A stretch of DNA of 27,430 bases. Source: a virus. This document shows positions 16,342 through 24,155 of the stretch, piece after piece. The stretch's first letter is position 1; every line of letters starts with the position of its first letter. The stretch is from IMG/VR virus record IMGVR_UViG_3300043446_001083, positions 1-27,430 of that record. One strand, 5' to 3'. Below the pieces are notes generated by a model. It made no database searches. It was given only the letters and a program-made list of their open reading frames with translations, and had not been told where the DNA came from. Made by a program: the position numbers and the translations under genes.

Positions 16342-17688
16342 ATGGCTTCTTTAGTCGTAGCAGGTGACGTCTCAGGCTCAGTAACCTTATCTGCTCCATC
16401 AGCAGCAGGGTCTACGGTAATTACTTTACCAACCACTTCTGGAACAATGGTCGTTACTGGCGGCGCACAAACCGTTCAGTTCGCTGCTGGTTCTGCCGCT
16501 TCACCTTCCATTACATTTACTGGCGACACCAATACGGGTATCTTTTCTCCCGCAGCCGATACGATTGCGTTCTCTGAGGGCGGTGTTGAGTCGATGAGGA
16601 TTGATAGTAGTGGTAATGTGGGGATTGGTGTTACTCCTAGTGCTTGGTCAGGATTCAGAGCTTTACAACTTGGCACAACCACTTCACTTTGGTCTGGTTT
16701 ATCTGGAAACACATCTAGTTTTTATACCAATAATGCTTTTTATAATGGTACAAACCGTATTTATTTAACCAACGGTTTTGCTTCAGAATACATTATGGGT
16801 CAAGGTCTACACATTTGGTACACGGCTGCTTCTGGCACGGCTGGCGGCACTGTGTCTTTTTCAGAGTCAATGCGCATAGATACTAGCGGTAATGTTGGTA
16901 TTGGTGTTAGTTCGCCTGGACAAAAACTAGATGTAAGCACTACTGGAGATATTCAATTAAGACTAGGTAATGCTGCGACAGGCGCTCAGTTTACATACGA
17001 TATTGGTCGTGTTGCTGCGACTGGTCTTTTACAGTTCTACGGAAATCAAAGTGGTGCTACAGGGTATATCTTTAGCGGTGTCAATGGCGAGCGTATGCGT
17101 ATTGACTCTAGTGGTAATTTGTTGGTTGGAACTACAACTGTTAGTGGCAAAACTAGTGTGAAGCAAACCGCATCTAGTAATGTTCTCTACCTAGATAACA
17201 GCAATGCCACTACTGCCTATGGAATGCAGATTGCATATACTGGTAGAGTGCCAAATAGCACAGGTGAAGAATTTATTTATACAGGTGATTCTAGCCCTAG
17301 ATTTGTTGTGCGTTCAAATGGCGGTATTGCAAACTATTCAGCAAACAATGTTAATTTGTCCGATGAAAGAGAAAAGACCAATATTCAGTTAGCTGGTTCT
17401 TACCTTGATAAGATTTGTGCTATTCCAGTTAAGACATTTAATTACATTGACCAAAACAGAGAAACAGACGATGGTTTAACTCTTGGTGTAATTGCACAAG
17501 ATGTCCAATCAGTTGCTCCTGAGTTAGTCATGGAATCTGATTGGTCTTTAGAAAAAGACGGCTCTAAGATGCGTCTATCTATTTATCAGACAGACTTGCA
17601 ATATGCCTTGATGAAAGCAATCCAAGAACTCAACGCAAAAGTAGAAGCACAAGCAGCCGAGATCGCTGCATTAAAAGGAGCAAATTAA
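16342..17688 (+). CDS. Tail fibre with C-terminal S74 self-cleaving chaperone (1)
   Basis: 448 aa. A Ser/Thr/Gly shaft carries repeats of the type MRIDSSGNVGIG (near 85-96, with variants near 178 and 250) and a FTGDTNTGIF module (59-68) also present in the protein at 25844. From Ser340 the intramolecular chaperone of endosialidase/S74 type starts: SDEREK with catalytic Ser340 and Lys345, then GVIAQDVQSVAPELV and the C-terminal coiled coil ending IAALKGAN. The chaperone drives trimer folding and then cuts itself off. The final codons contain AAAAGGAG, which serves as ribosome binding site for the next gene. Confidence 0.93.
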   Translation: MASLVVAGDVSGSVTLSAPSAAGSTVITLPTTSGTMVVTGGAQTVQFAAGSAASPSITFTGDTNTGIFSPAADTIAFSEGGVESMRIDSSGNVGIGVTPSAWSGFRALQLGTTTSLWSGLSGNTSSFYTNNAFYNGTNRIYLTNGFASEYIMGQGLHIWYTAASGTAGGTVSFSESMRIDTSGNVGIGVSSPGQKLDVSTTGDIQLRLGNAATGAQFTYDIGRVAATGLLQFYGNQSGATGYIFSGVNGERMRIDSSGNLLVGTTTVSGKTSVKQTASSNVLYLDNSNATTAYGMQIAYTGRVPNSTGEEFIYTGDSSPRFVVRSNGGIANYSANNVNLSDEREKTNIQLAGSYLDKICAIPVKTFNYIDQNRETDDGLTLGVIAQDVQSVAPELVMESDWSLEKDGSKMRLSIYQTDLQYALMKAIQELNAKVEAQAAEIAALKGAN

Positions 17689-18864
17689 ATGGCGTCAATT
17701 ATCAGCGCAGGTACAACGTCAGGTACATCGTTAAACCTCTCTGGCGACACTTCTGGCGTACTCCAACTAGCCACGAATGGCTCTACGACTGCTATAACAG
17801 TTGATACCTCGCAGAATGTGGGGATTGGTACGGCTAGTCCCAGTAATTTACTTCATGTTTCTCAGGCTTCTAGCGATTTTCAAACTCGGATAACAGGAAC
17901 AAGTGCAGCAAACGCTGGTTCTATTAGAACTTACAACGCTGGTGGTGAAGCTACTGGATTAGGCACTACAGGCTCTACAAATACAGGGTACGGTGCAAAT
18001 CTTGGATTTATGGGAACAATTACAAATATCCCACAAATTTTTCTTACCAACAACACAGAGCGTATGCGTATCGACTCTAGCGGTAATGTGGGGGTTGGTA
18101 CGACTAGTTCAGGAAATAAGTTTGAAGTAGCTGGTTCTGGTATGTTCTCTGGAGCAGTAACAACCAACACTACTGGCACTCATATTTCGTATCAATCTAA
18201 CAACAGTCAAATTGGTGCGTGGGGTCCTAATACCAGCACTAACGGAACTTTGGTATTTTTCTCGGCTAGGAGTAATGGTGTTAATGGTTTAGAGCGTATG
18301 CGTATTGATTCTGATGGTTATGTTGGAATTGGTAATTCTTCACCAGGCAGCGTGCCAGCAAGACTTGTTGTTTCTCAAGGTGGGAATATTGCATATTTTC
18401 AACAAAATGCAGCAGGCGGCTATTGCGGGCAATTTGATGCAACAGTAAACGGTGGCACTTATTATTTTGTAAATTTCTTAAAAGCTGGTGTTGGTATTTC
18501 AAACATTACTTCAAATGGAACAACAATTTCTTACAACACAGGCTCAGATTATCGTTTAAAAGATAATATTCAGCCAATTACAAATGCTCTTGAAACAGTA
18601 ACAAAACTAAAACCATCAAAATGGGATTGGAAAGAGTTTTGGGGCGGTGGCTCAAGTCAAGGATTTGTTGCTCATGAACTAGCAGAAATAATTCCTGATT
18701 GTGTAACTGGTCAAAAAGATGCTGTTGATGAAACTGGAAAACCAGTTTATCAGGGTGTTGATACATCATTCTTAGTCGCAACACTAACAGCCGCAATCCA
18801 AGAACTCAAAGCAGAATTAGACGCTACGAAAGCAGAAGTAGCAGCCCTTAAAGGAGTAAATTAA
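17689..18864 (+). CDS. Tail fibre with C-terminal S74 self-cleaving chaperone (2)
   Basis: 391 aa, paralogue of the previous gene in layout. The N-terminus (IISAGTTSGTSLNLSGDTSG) is shared in style, the shaft has three or more ERMRIDSSGNVGVG-type repeats, and the S74 domain begins SDYRLK with Ser286 and Lys291 as the self-cleavage pair, followed by QGFVAHELAEIIPDCVTG and a C-terminal coil ending KAEVAALKGVN. The VAHEL and WDWKEF segments differ from the other two S74 copies, so the chaperones have diverged more than the shaft repeats. The start codon follows the previous stop directly. It likely forms an alternative or additional host-recognition fibre. Confidence 0.93.
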   Translation: MASIISAGTTSGTSLNLSGDTSGVLQLATNGSTTAITVDTSQNVGIGTASPSNLLHVSQASSDFQTRITGTSAANAGSIRTYNAGGEATGLGTTGSTNTGYGANLGFMGTITNIPQIFLTNNTERMRIDSSGNVGVGTTSSGNKFEVAGSGMFSGAVTTNTTGTHISYQSNNSQIGAWGPNTSTNGTLVFFSARSNGVNGLERMRIDSDGYVGIGNSSPGSVPARLVVSQGGNIAYFQQNAAGGYCGQFDATVNGGTYYFVNFLKAGVGISNITSNGTTISYNTGSDYRLKDNIQPITNALETVTKLKPSKWDWKEFWGGGSSQGFVAHELAEIIPDCVTGQKDAVDETGKPVYQGVDTSFLVATLTAAIQELKAELDATKAEVAALKGVN

Positions 18865-18865
18865 T

Positions 18866-20605
18866 ATGCCAGTCGTAATTAACGGATCTACAGGAATCAC
18901 ATCGCCAGGCGGTGACGTATCCTCTGCGGACAATACTATTAACGGTGTACGGGTTGGCGAAGGCGGTGGGTCTATTGCGACCAATACTGCGGTGGGCAAT
19001 GGAGCTTTAAACGCTAATACTACTGGTCTTTCTAATACTGCGTTGGGTTACTACACCCTATACAGCAATACGACTGGTAACTACAACATTGCAGTTGGTG
19101 GTAATAACGCACAACCAGCCCTATACAGCAACACAAGCGGTTCAAGCAATACAGCTCTCGGGTCTTCTGCTCTTTTCTCCAACACCACCGCTAGTAACAA
19201 TACTGCTGTAGGTTATCAGGCTGGATATAGTAATACTACTGGCAGTCCAATAACTGCTATTGGTTATCGTGCGTTATATTCCAATACTACTGGCACTAAT
19301 AATGTAGCGATTGGTTCAAACGCACTATACGCAAATACGACAGGATATGTGAATGTTGCTGTTGGCGATGATGCTCTTGATGCATGCACCACAGGACTTG
19401 CAAATACGGCTGTTGGTAACAATGCTGGAACAGATTTAACAACTGGAACTGGTAATGTTTTTGTTGGGATACGAGCAGGTCAAAAAGTAACAAGTGGTGC
19501 AGCTAATACTTTTGTTGGTGGCTCATGGGGTAACTATGTTGGGGCCAATACAACCACAGGTTCTTTTAATACTGCTTTTGGAACTGATGCACTAGCTTCA
19601 AATACTACTGCAGGCAGCAATACCGCAATAGGTGCTTTTGCTTTAGTGTCCAATACAACAGGATCAGGAACAGCAGTAGGGACTAATGCTTATCGTTCTA
19701 ATACAACTGGAACTGCTGGAACTGCAGTTGGTTTAAATGCTTTATATAACAATACAACTGGTTCAAACAATGTAGCAGTTGGGCAAGAAGCATTAGTTGC
19801 CAACACCACCGCATCTAATAACACAGCAGTAGGTTATCAAGCTGGTTATAACAATACTACTGCAGCTGCAAATACTTATGTTGGGTCATTTGCTGGTTTT
19901 TCTTCTACTACAGGTTCAAATAATGCTTTTATTGGTCAATCTGCTGGATATAACAACACAACCGCTTCTGGTAATACAGCAATTGGTCAAAATGCTCTTA
20001 GCTCTATGACTACTGGTGGTGGTTGTACTGTAGTTGGTAATGGCGCTGCTTCAAGTATGAACAATGCAAATGGGCAGTTAACGGCTGTTGGATTAAATGC
20101 CGCAAGTAACTTGACTACTGGTGGTTTTGGAACTTATGTAGGATATGCCGTTCAAGCATCATCAGCATCGGTTAACAGTGAATATGTCTTTGGTAATAGT
20201 ATTACTGGTAAGGGTGCTGGAACTTTTTTTGTATCTGGAATACCTTATAACGGCAACAACCAATCATCTTGGTCAACAACTTCTGACCAACGAGTTAAAA
20301 AGAATATCGTAGATAACAATGTCGGTCTTGAAAAAATCACCGCAATTCAAATTCGTAACTTTGAGTATCGTAAGGCTGAAGAAATTACAGAATTACCATC
20401 ACACTTAGCTATTGATAAAGAAGGTGTTCAGATTGGCGTTATCGCACAAGAATTGCAAAAAGTACTGCCTGAGTGTGTTAAAGAAGAAAGCACAGGGTTT
20501 TTATCAGTTCAATCTGATAACCTCACTTGGTACATGATTAACGCAATTAAAGAGTTAAAAGCAGAAGTAGATAGTCTTAAAGCACAACTTAACAACGGAG
20601 CATAA
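18866..20605 (+). CDS. Tail fibre with YadA-like head repeats and S74 chaperone (3)
   Basis: 579 aa. Residues about 50-440 consist of roughly 22 repeats of 14-17 residues with consensus NTAVGxxALxSNTTGS, the pattern of YadA/trimeric adhesin head repeats, which form a left-handed beta-roll and bind surfaces. The C-terminus has the S74 domain SDQRVK (Ser473, Lys478), then IGVIAQELQKVLPECV and a final coil. An adhesin-like receptor-binding fibre assembled with the aid of a self-cleaving chaperone is strongly suggested. Several repeats are near-duplicates at DNA level (for example the NNTAVGYQAGY units near 19200 and 19820). The start is preceded by AAAGGAG within the last codons of the previous gene. 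Confidence 0.92.
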   Translation: MPVVINGSTGITSPGGDVSSADNTINGVRVGEGGGSIATNTAVGNGALNANTTGLSNTALGYYTLYSNTTGNYNIAVGGNNAQPALYSNTSGSSNTALGSSALFSNTTASNNTAVGYQAGYSNTTGSPITAIGYRALYSNTTGTNNVAIGSNALYANTTGYVNVAVGDDALDACTTGLANTAVGNNAGTDLTTGTGNVFVGIRAGQKVTSGAANTFVGGSWGNYVGANTTTGSFNTAFGTDALASNTTAGSNTAIGAFALVSNTTGSGTAVGTNAYRSNTTGTAGTAVGLNALYNNTTGSNNVAVGQEALVANTTASNNTAVGYQAGYNNTTAAANTYVGSFAGFSSTTGSNNAFIGQSAGYNNTTASGNTAIGQNALSSMTTGGGCTVVGNGAASSMNNANGQLTAVGLNAASNLTTGGFGTYVGYAVQASSASVNSEYVFGNSITGKGAGTFFVSGIPYNGNNQSSWSTTSDQRVKKNIVDNNVGLEKITAIQIRNFEYRKAEEITELPSHLAIDKEGVQIGVIAQELQKVLPECVKEESTGFLSVQSDNLTWYMINAIKELKAEVDSLKAQLNNGA

Positions 20606-20607
20606 AC

Positions 20608-20829
20608 ATGACTGACTTAATACAAGAAATCACCGCAGAAGAAATTGCTCGCCACTACTCGGCAGCGATGGATTCCGTAAACCTAATCAATGGCGAGAAG
20701 CCAGAGAACACAACCGATGAGGAGTGGGCAGATACCATCGCCCGTAATAAGGAACACCTCCGCATCATGCTTGCCAAGGACTTTTGGACCACGGAAGACC
20801 TAAGTCCGCTAGAAGCCGCAAGCCAATAG
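20608..20829 (+). CDS. Small protein following the fibre genes
   Basis: 73 aa, not firmly recognised. Helical and acidic (EITAEEIARHYSAAMDSVNL; TDEEWADTIARNKEHLRIML). It starts two bases after the last fibre stop, with ACGGAG as binding site. Small acidic proteins directly downstream of fibre genes are often fibre assembly chaperones, which is the best guess here. No membrane span or Cys is present. Confidence 0.75.
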   Translation: MTDLIQEITAEEIARHYSAAMDSVNLINGEKPENTTDEEWADTIARNKEHLRIMLAKDFWTTEDLSPLEAASQ

Positions 20830-20854
20830 TTTTTTAACCACAAAGGAGCGTAAC

Positions 20855-21079
20855 ATGGGAAAAAATGAAAAGACCCCCATCACGATTGATAACGTTGATT
20901 ATCATTTTGAAGACTTAACTCAAGAGCAACAGGTGCTGTTTAACCACTGCATCGACCTTGACCGTAAGATCAGTTCGTCTGAGTTCAACTTAGACCAACT
21001 CAAAATTGGTAAGCAAGCGTTTTTCAATATGCTTAAAGACTCATTAAGTAAGAAACCAGAAGAAGTAGCTACCCAATAA
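20855..21079 (+). CDS. Small DUF6447-like protein
   Basis: 74 aa. The pattern ITIDNVDYHFEDLTQEQQVLFNHCIDLDRK (shown in part: ITIDNVDYHFEDLTQEQQ) followed by two helices resembles the small phage family DUF6447, whose function is unknown. AAAGGAG (20843-20849) precedes it. It bridges fibre and lysis clusters and is probably co-transcribed with both. Confidence 0.75.
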   Translation: MGKNEKTPITIDNVDYHFEDLTQEQQVLFNHCIDLDRKISSSEFNLDQLKIGKQAFFNMLKDSLSKKPEEVATQ

Positions 21080-21093
21080 GAGGAGATTTCACG

Positions 21094-21327
21094 GTGGACA
21101 TGCAAGTTATTATCAACACCTTTTTGCCGATTATCTGCGCGGTATTGGGGTGGTTCTGCCGTGAACTTTGGTCTGCCGTACAGGAACTCAAAGACGACCT
21201 AGCCAAGTTGAGAGAAGAACTGCCCCAGCACTACGTCACCAAACAAGACTTCCAAGATCGATGGTACGAGGTGCTCAAATCTCTGCATCGCATCGAAGAC
21301 AAGCTAGACCAAAAAGTAGACAAATGA
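21094..21327 (+). CDS. Single-span membrane protein with cytoplasmic coiled coil (lysis-region candidate)
   Basis: 77 aa. The start is GTG at 21094, chosen because AGGAG (21081-21085) lies eight bases upstream; ATG 21100 would be too far. Residues about 5-22 (VIINTFLPIICAVLGWFC) form one membrane span. The rest is charged coiled coil (LKDDLAKLREELPQ; SLHRIEDKLDQKVDK). This design, a short N-terminal anchor plus a coil, occurs in small holins, antiholins and other lysis accessory proteins, but none can be assigned firmly. It opens the lysis region, and the next gene starts three bases after its stop. Confidence 0.75.
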   Translation: MDMQVIINTFLPIICAVLGWFCRELWSAVQELKDDLAKLREELPQHYVTKQDFQDRWYEVLKSLHRIEDKLDQKVDK

Positions 21328-21330
21328 ATA

Positions 21331-21774
21331 ATGTCAGATCCACTCAACTTTTTAGAAGGGGCAAAATCTCTCGGTAGCACCCTTGACTCCGCTAGGGGCG
21401 TGAGTAAAGAGCTATCCACCAGCATCGCCAACGTACAAAAGGAAGCGACTGACCTAGCCCAGCAACGCGCCCAGGAGCGGCTTCGGGCACAAAAAATTCA
21501 AGTTGATCAGAGTATTTTAAAAGCGTTTGACGAGTTTAAAATCATCGAGGAGGTAAAGCGCCTCGAACAAAAGATGAAGGCCGAGGTGATTAAGACCTAC
21601 GGACCAAAAGCCTGGGACGATATCCAAGTCATCAAGGCCCGCCTCATCAAGGAGAAAAAAGAAAATGAAAAGCTGTTTAACGAAGATCTACACAAAATTA
21701 AAAGAGTTCAGTTGTACTGTTTTCTCGCGGCTGCAGTCGTTGCCTGGTATATTGTATGGGGCCATAAGGGGTAA
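21331..21774 (+). CDS. C-terminally anchored coiled-coil protein of the lysis region
   Basis: 147 aa, family not recognised. It is mostly charged helix and coiled coil (residues 40-120, LAQQRAQERLRAQKIQVDQS; KRLEQKMKAEVIKTYG), ending in a single hydrophobic segment near 126-143 (VQLYCFLAAAVVAWYIVW) followed by GHKG, so it looks like a tail-anchored inner-membrane protein. There is no lipobox or signal peptide to make it a classical spanin. No clear ribosome binding site separates it from the gene before, so coupling is likely. A lysis-timing or membrane role is inferred from its place next to the holin. Confidence 0.7.
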   Translation: MSDPLNFLEGAKSLGSTLDSARGVSKELSTSIANVQKEATDLAQQRAQERLRAQKIQVDQSILKAFDEFKIIEEVKRLEQKMKAEVIKTYGPKAWDDIQVIKARLIKEKKENEKLFNEDLHKIKRVQLYCFLAAAVVAWYIVWGHKG

Positions 21775-21780
21775 GAAATA

Positions 21781-22191
21781 ATGTTCCCAATCGCCGCCCT
21801 ATTTGATATCGGGACCAAGCTGATTGACAAGCTGATCCCCGACCCAGAAGCCAAGGCAAAAGCCCAATCTGAACTCATCAAGTTGCAGCAAGAGGGCAGG
21901 CTGGCAGAGCTAAACGCCGACATGAACGAGCAGAACAATATTTCGGAGCGCTGGAAGGCTGACCTTGCCAGCGACTCGTGGCTCTCTAAAAACATCCGCC
22001 CGCTCTCGCTCGTTGCGATTTTTGCCGGCTATTTTCTGTTTGCCATGATGTCAGCGTTTGGCTACGACGCCAAAGAGTCCTACGTGAACCTATTAGGTCA
22101 GTGGGGCATGCTGATTATGAGCGCGTACTTTGGTGGTCGTACGCTTGAGAAGATTATGGATATGAAATCAAAAAATGAATCTAAGTCCTAA
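21781..22191 (+). CDS. Holin of the GTA 3TM type
   Basis: 136 aa. The N-terminal DPEAKAKAQSELIKL segment and the two evident membrane spans (about 72-92, IRPLSLVAIFAGYFLFAMM, and 100-118, VNLLGQWGMLIMSAYFGG) followed by RTLEKIMD match the holin family first described for gene transfer agents. The first 12 residues (FPIAALFDIGTK) are amphipathic and may be the third membrane-interacting element. Holins accumulate in the inner membrane and open pores at a set time to let hydrolases reach the wall. AAGGGG (21766-21771) precedes the ATG, and the M15 peptidase gene overlaps its end by 17 bases. Confidence 0.85.
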   Translation: MFPIAALFDIGTKLIDKLIPDPEAKAKAQSELIKLQQEGRLAELNADMNEQNNISERWKADLASDSWLSKNIRPLSLVAIFAGYFLFAMMSAFGYDAKESYVNLLGQWGMLIMSAYFGGRTLEKIMDMKSKNESKS

Positions 22192-22609
22192 CTTTACACT
22201 TGAGGAGCTGACCGTATCCGAGGTGGCTCAACGCAAGGGGCTAGACAACACTCCTAACGCTACCGAGGTGGCAAACCTCGTGCGCGTGGCTGAGTTATTA
22301 GAACAAGTCCGCGCCCTACTCAACAAGCCGATCCTTGTAAACTCCGCATTCCGGTCTAAACCCGTGAATGATGCGGTAGGATCGAAAGACACTAGCCAGC
22401 ACCGGATTGGTTGCGCGGCAGACATTCGCGTGCCTGGGATGACACCCAAACAGGTGGTCCAGGCCTGCATCGATGGAGGAATACCATTTGACCAGATTAT
22501 TGAAGAGTTTGGCTCCTGGACACACATCAGCGTGCCAAACACAAAAGACACCGCGCCTCGTAAGCAGGCTCTCATTATTGACAAATCGGGCACTAGACCC
22601 TTCTCTTAA
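22175..22609 (+). CDS. M15-type peptidoglycan peptidase (endolysin)
   Basis: 144 aa, size of compact Peptidase_M15 phage lysins that cut D-Ala-type cross-bridges. The zinc site is SQHRIGCAAD (His76 and Asp83) and WTHIS (His117), with Glu110/Glu111 in IIEEFGSW near the active site; FTLEELTVSEVAQRKGLDN is the usual N-terminal start, and VNSAFRSKPVN precedes the metal site. No signal peptide, so export depends on the holin upstream. The start overlaps the holin gene. A second, unrelated wall enzyme follows, so this phage encodes two bond specificities. Confidence 0.92.
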   Translation: MNLSPNFTLEELTVSEVAQRKGLDNTPNATEVANLVRVAELLEQVRALLNKPILVNSAFRSKPVNDAVGSKDTSQHRIGCAADIRVPGMTPKQVVQACIDGGIPFDQIIEEFGSWTHISVPNTKDTAPRKQALIIDKSGTRPFS

Positions 22610-22615
22610 CTAAAG

Positions 22616-22627
22616 TTTGCATTAGTA
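22616..22627 (+). promoter_or_regulatory. Promoter-like core copy 6 (variant)
   Basis: TTTGCATTAGTA (22616-22627, core GCATTAGTA 22619-22627). It lacks both the GGGCG block 22 nt upstream and the downstream TAKG. It is followed by a leader with AAGGAGG (22641-22647). It separates the two hydrolase genes, so the second may be expressed independently. Confidence 0.5.
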
Positions 22628-22652
22628 TAAACTAATCAAAAAGGAGGGTATG

Positions 22653-23165
22653 ATGGTCAAGGCCATATTTTGCCTATTTTTTGCCGTAATGGCGGTTATA
22701 TTTAACGCAGCGCAGCATAAGGAGACCAGCCCGTTTAATTGGGTCGATCACTCCACGATTGCGCTGATTGAGCACTTTGAGGGTAAGCGCCACAAGGCCT
22801 ACCGTGATAGTGAGGGTAACTGGACGATTGGGGTGGGTCACCTTATCAAACGCCAGACCCGCGATTTGATCCACAGGGAGCTCTCTGAGGAGGAGGTGAT
22901 GGGTATCCTACACCAGGACCTAGAAAAGTGCACCACGGCCCTGGAATCCAGTTTAAACACGGGTATCAACAGGCCCCAGATTAATGCTCTCTTGAGCCTG
23001 TGCCATAACATTGGCCCGGACAACTTTGTTAAGTCCGAGGTGATGAAGTACCTAAACGAGGGCAACGTCCACAAAGCCGCTGACTCGTTTATGAACTGGA
23101 GCAATCCTCCTGTCCTTAAAAAGCGCCGTCAGATTGAGCGGACACTGTTTTTAGCAGGGGCGTAA
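22653..23165 (+). CDS. GH24 lysozyme (muramidase) with N-terminal membrane/signal segment
   Basis: 170 aa from this start. The T4-lysozyme triad is exact: Glu43 in HFEGK, Asp52 in YRDSEG and Thr58 in WTIGVGH, spaced +9 and +15 as in T4 (11, 20, 26). NWSNPPVLKKRRQIERTLFL is the typical C-terminal end. Residues about 2-20 (VKAIFCLFFAVMAVIFNAAQ) form a hydrophobic N-terminus, either a signal-arrest-release anchor or a cleavable signal (FNA before AQ), so it may reach the periplasm without the holin. ATG 22653 is preferred to ATG 22650 because AAGGAGG ends at 22647, only two bases before the latter. Confidence 0.93.
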   Translation: MVKAIFCLFFAVMAVIFNAAQHKETSPFNWVDHSTIALIEHFEGKRHKAYRDSEGNWTIGVGHLIKRQTRDLIHRELSEEEVMGILHQDLEKCTTALESSLNTGINRPQINALLSLCHNIGPDNFVKSEVMKYLNEGNVHKAADSFMNWSNPPVLKKRRQIERTLFLAGA

Positions 23166-23179
23166 AACCCCTATATTTT
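23156..23179 (+). terminator. Hairpin with T-rich tail at the end of the lysozyme gene
   Basis: AGGGG (23156-23160) pairs with CCCCT (23168-23172) around CGTAAAA, which contains the lysozyme stop codon (TAA 23163-23165). ATATTTT follows and merges with the next promoter-like core. This is the third case of a stop codon placed in or at a terminator loop. Confidence 0.55.
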
Positions 23180-23196
23180 GCATTAGTAGATGTAGG
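23158..23196 (+). promoter_or_regulatory. Promoter-like element copy 7
   Basis: GGGCG at 23158-23162, core GCATTAGTA at 23180-23188 (22 nt start to start), four bases, then TAGG at 23193-23196. A leader of about 45 nt with TAGGA/TCCTA dyad (23193-23197 with 23205-23209 around TGATCA) and GAGGAAA as binding site precedes the ATG at 23240. Confidence 0.65.
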
Positions 23197-23239
23197 ACTG
23201 ATCATCCTATTTTGTTCATTTTAACCTCGAGGAAACACC

Positions 23240-23983
23240 ATGGAAGGCTTTAACAAACTCCCCAAAATGCAATGCTTCAAAGAAGGCGGCGCAGTCAAAT
23301 CAAAATACGCTGGCGGCGGCTCATGCTATAAAAAAGGCGGCCACGCTGAGTCCGAAGAAATGAGCAAAGATATTGCCCAGGACAAGTCAATGGTAAAACG
23401 TGGTGTTAAACAGCACGAAGAGGCCCTCCATAAAGACGAGCCAAAGACCAAGCTAAAACTAAAAACCGGCGGCAAGAGCAAGCTCGTTGGTAAATACAAA
23501 GCAGGCGGCTCGATCAAAATGAAGAAGGATGACTCTGACCTTAAAGACATTCAAAAGATCAAGCTGACCAAAACTAAAAAAGCAGAGGCCCCAAGCGCTG
23601 CGATGATGGCAGAACAAACCCCCTTTAAGAAGGGTGGTGCTGCAAAAAAGTATGCTGAGGGTGGCTCTTTAAAAGAAGTTGACGCAGAAGAGAACCCTGG
23701 CCTAGCCAAACTGCCAACTAACGTCCGTAACAAGATGGGCTACGCAAAGAAGGGTGGCCTCGCAAAAAAGTATGCTAACGGCGGCATGGTAACTGACGAG
23801 GAAAGCGCTCGTATGCCCGCCGGTAAGTTACCACAGCAGATCGTTGACGAAGAGGCAACGAAAGAGAACGTAGAGACCCGCGAGATGGTCGCCGGCCCCT
23901 TGCGTAAATTAAAGCGTGGGATCATGGAGACGTTTAAGAGCAAATCCAAGACCCCAATGAAACATGGTGGAAAGGCCTGTTAA
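23240..23983 (+). CDS. Lys/Gly-Gly repeat protein, probably disordered
   Basis: 247 aa, Lys-rich, no recognised family. Ten Gly-Gly sites are spread along the chain. Three are paired in the unit GG-x-x-K-(K/S)-KYA-x-GG at 16-27, 132-142 and 172-182; others are CYKKGG (29-34), KYKAGG (85-90) and KHGGKAC at the end. Segments between units are charged and lack hydrophobic cores, except a short helix near 205-235. The RKFAGGG motif of the small protein at 3175 is clearly related. It begins a cluster with neck and tail genes, so it could be a virion or ejected DNA-binding protein, but function is unknown. GAGGAAA (23229-23235) precedes the start. Confidence 0.8.
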   Translation: MEGFNKLPKMQCFKEGGAVKSKYAGGGSCYKKGGHAESEEMSKDIAQDKSMVKRGVKQHEEALHKDEPKTKLKLKTGGKSKLVGKYKAGGSIKMKKDDSDLKDIQKIKLTKTKKAEAPSAAMMAEQTPFKKGGAAKKYAEGGSLKEVDAEENPGLAKLPTNVRNKMGYAKKGGLAKKYANGGMVTDEESARMPAGKLPQQIVDEEATKENVETREMVAGPLRKLKRGIMETFKSKSKTPMKHGGKAC

Positions 23984-23984
23984 T

Positions 23985-24152
23985 ATGCCAATCGAGTCCA
24001 AGCAACAACAAAAAGCGATGTACGCCGCAGCAGCCGGTAAATCAACCTTAGGCATCCCTAAAAAGGTTGGTAAAGAGTTTATCAAGGCCGGCAAAGCAAA
24101 AGCAAACCTTCCACAAAAAGTACAAAAGCGCGCAGCCGGCAGAGGACGTTAA
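23985..24152 (+). CDS. Small basic DUF3008-like protein
   Basis: 55 aa from ATG 23985, which follows the previous stop by one base; the longer form from 23964 would overlap and add a non-conserved MVERPVN. The sequence [20 protein letters not shown] then [21 protein letters not shown] matches the small basic phage/bacterial family DUF3008 (MP-x-KS-x-x-Q and IPKKV-x-KEF motifs), whose function is unknown. High Lys content suggests nucleic acid contact. It is probably translated together with the Gly-Gly protein before it. Confidence 0.82.
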   Translation: MPIESKQQQKAMYAAAAGKSTLGIPKKVGKEFIKAGKAKANLPQKVQKRAAGRGR

Positions 24153-24155
24153 TTT

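Noticed and set aside
18866-20605. CRISPR-like or satellite repeat array
   Set aside because: Repeats are in frame with codon-level drift and code for YadA-like head units; there are no constant repeats with unique spacers.
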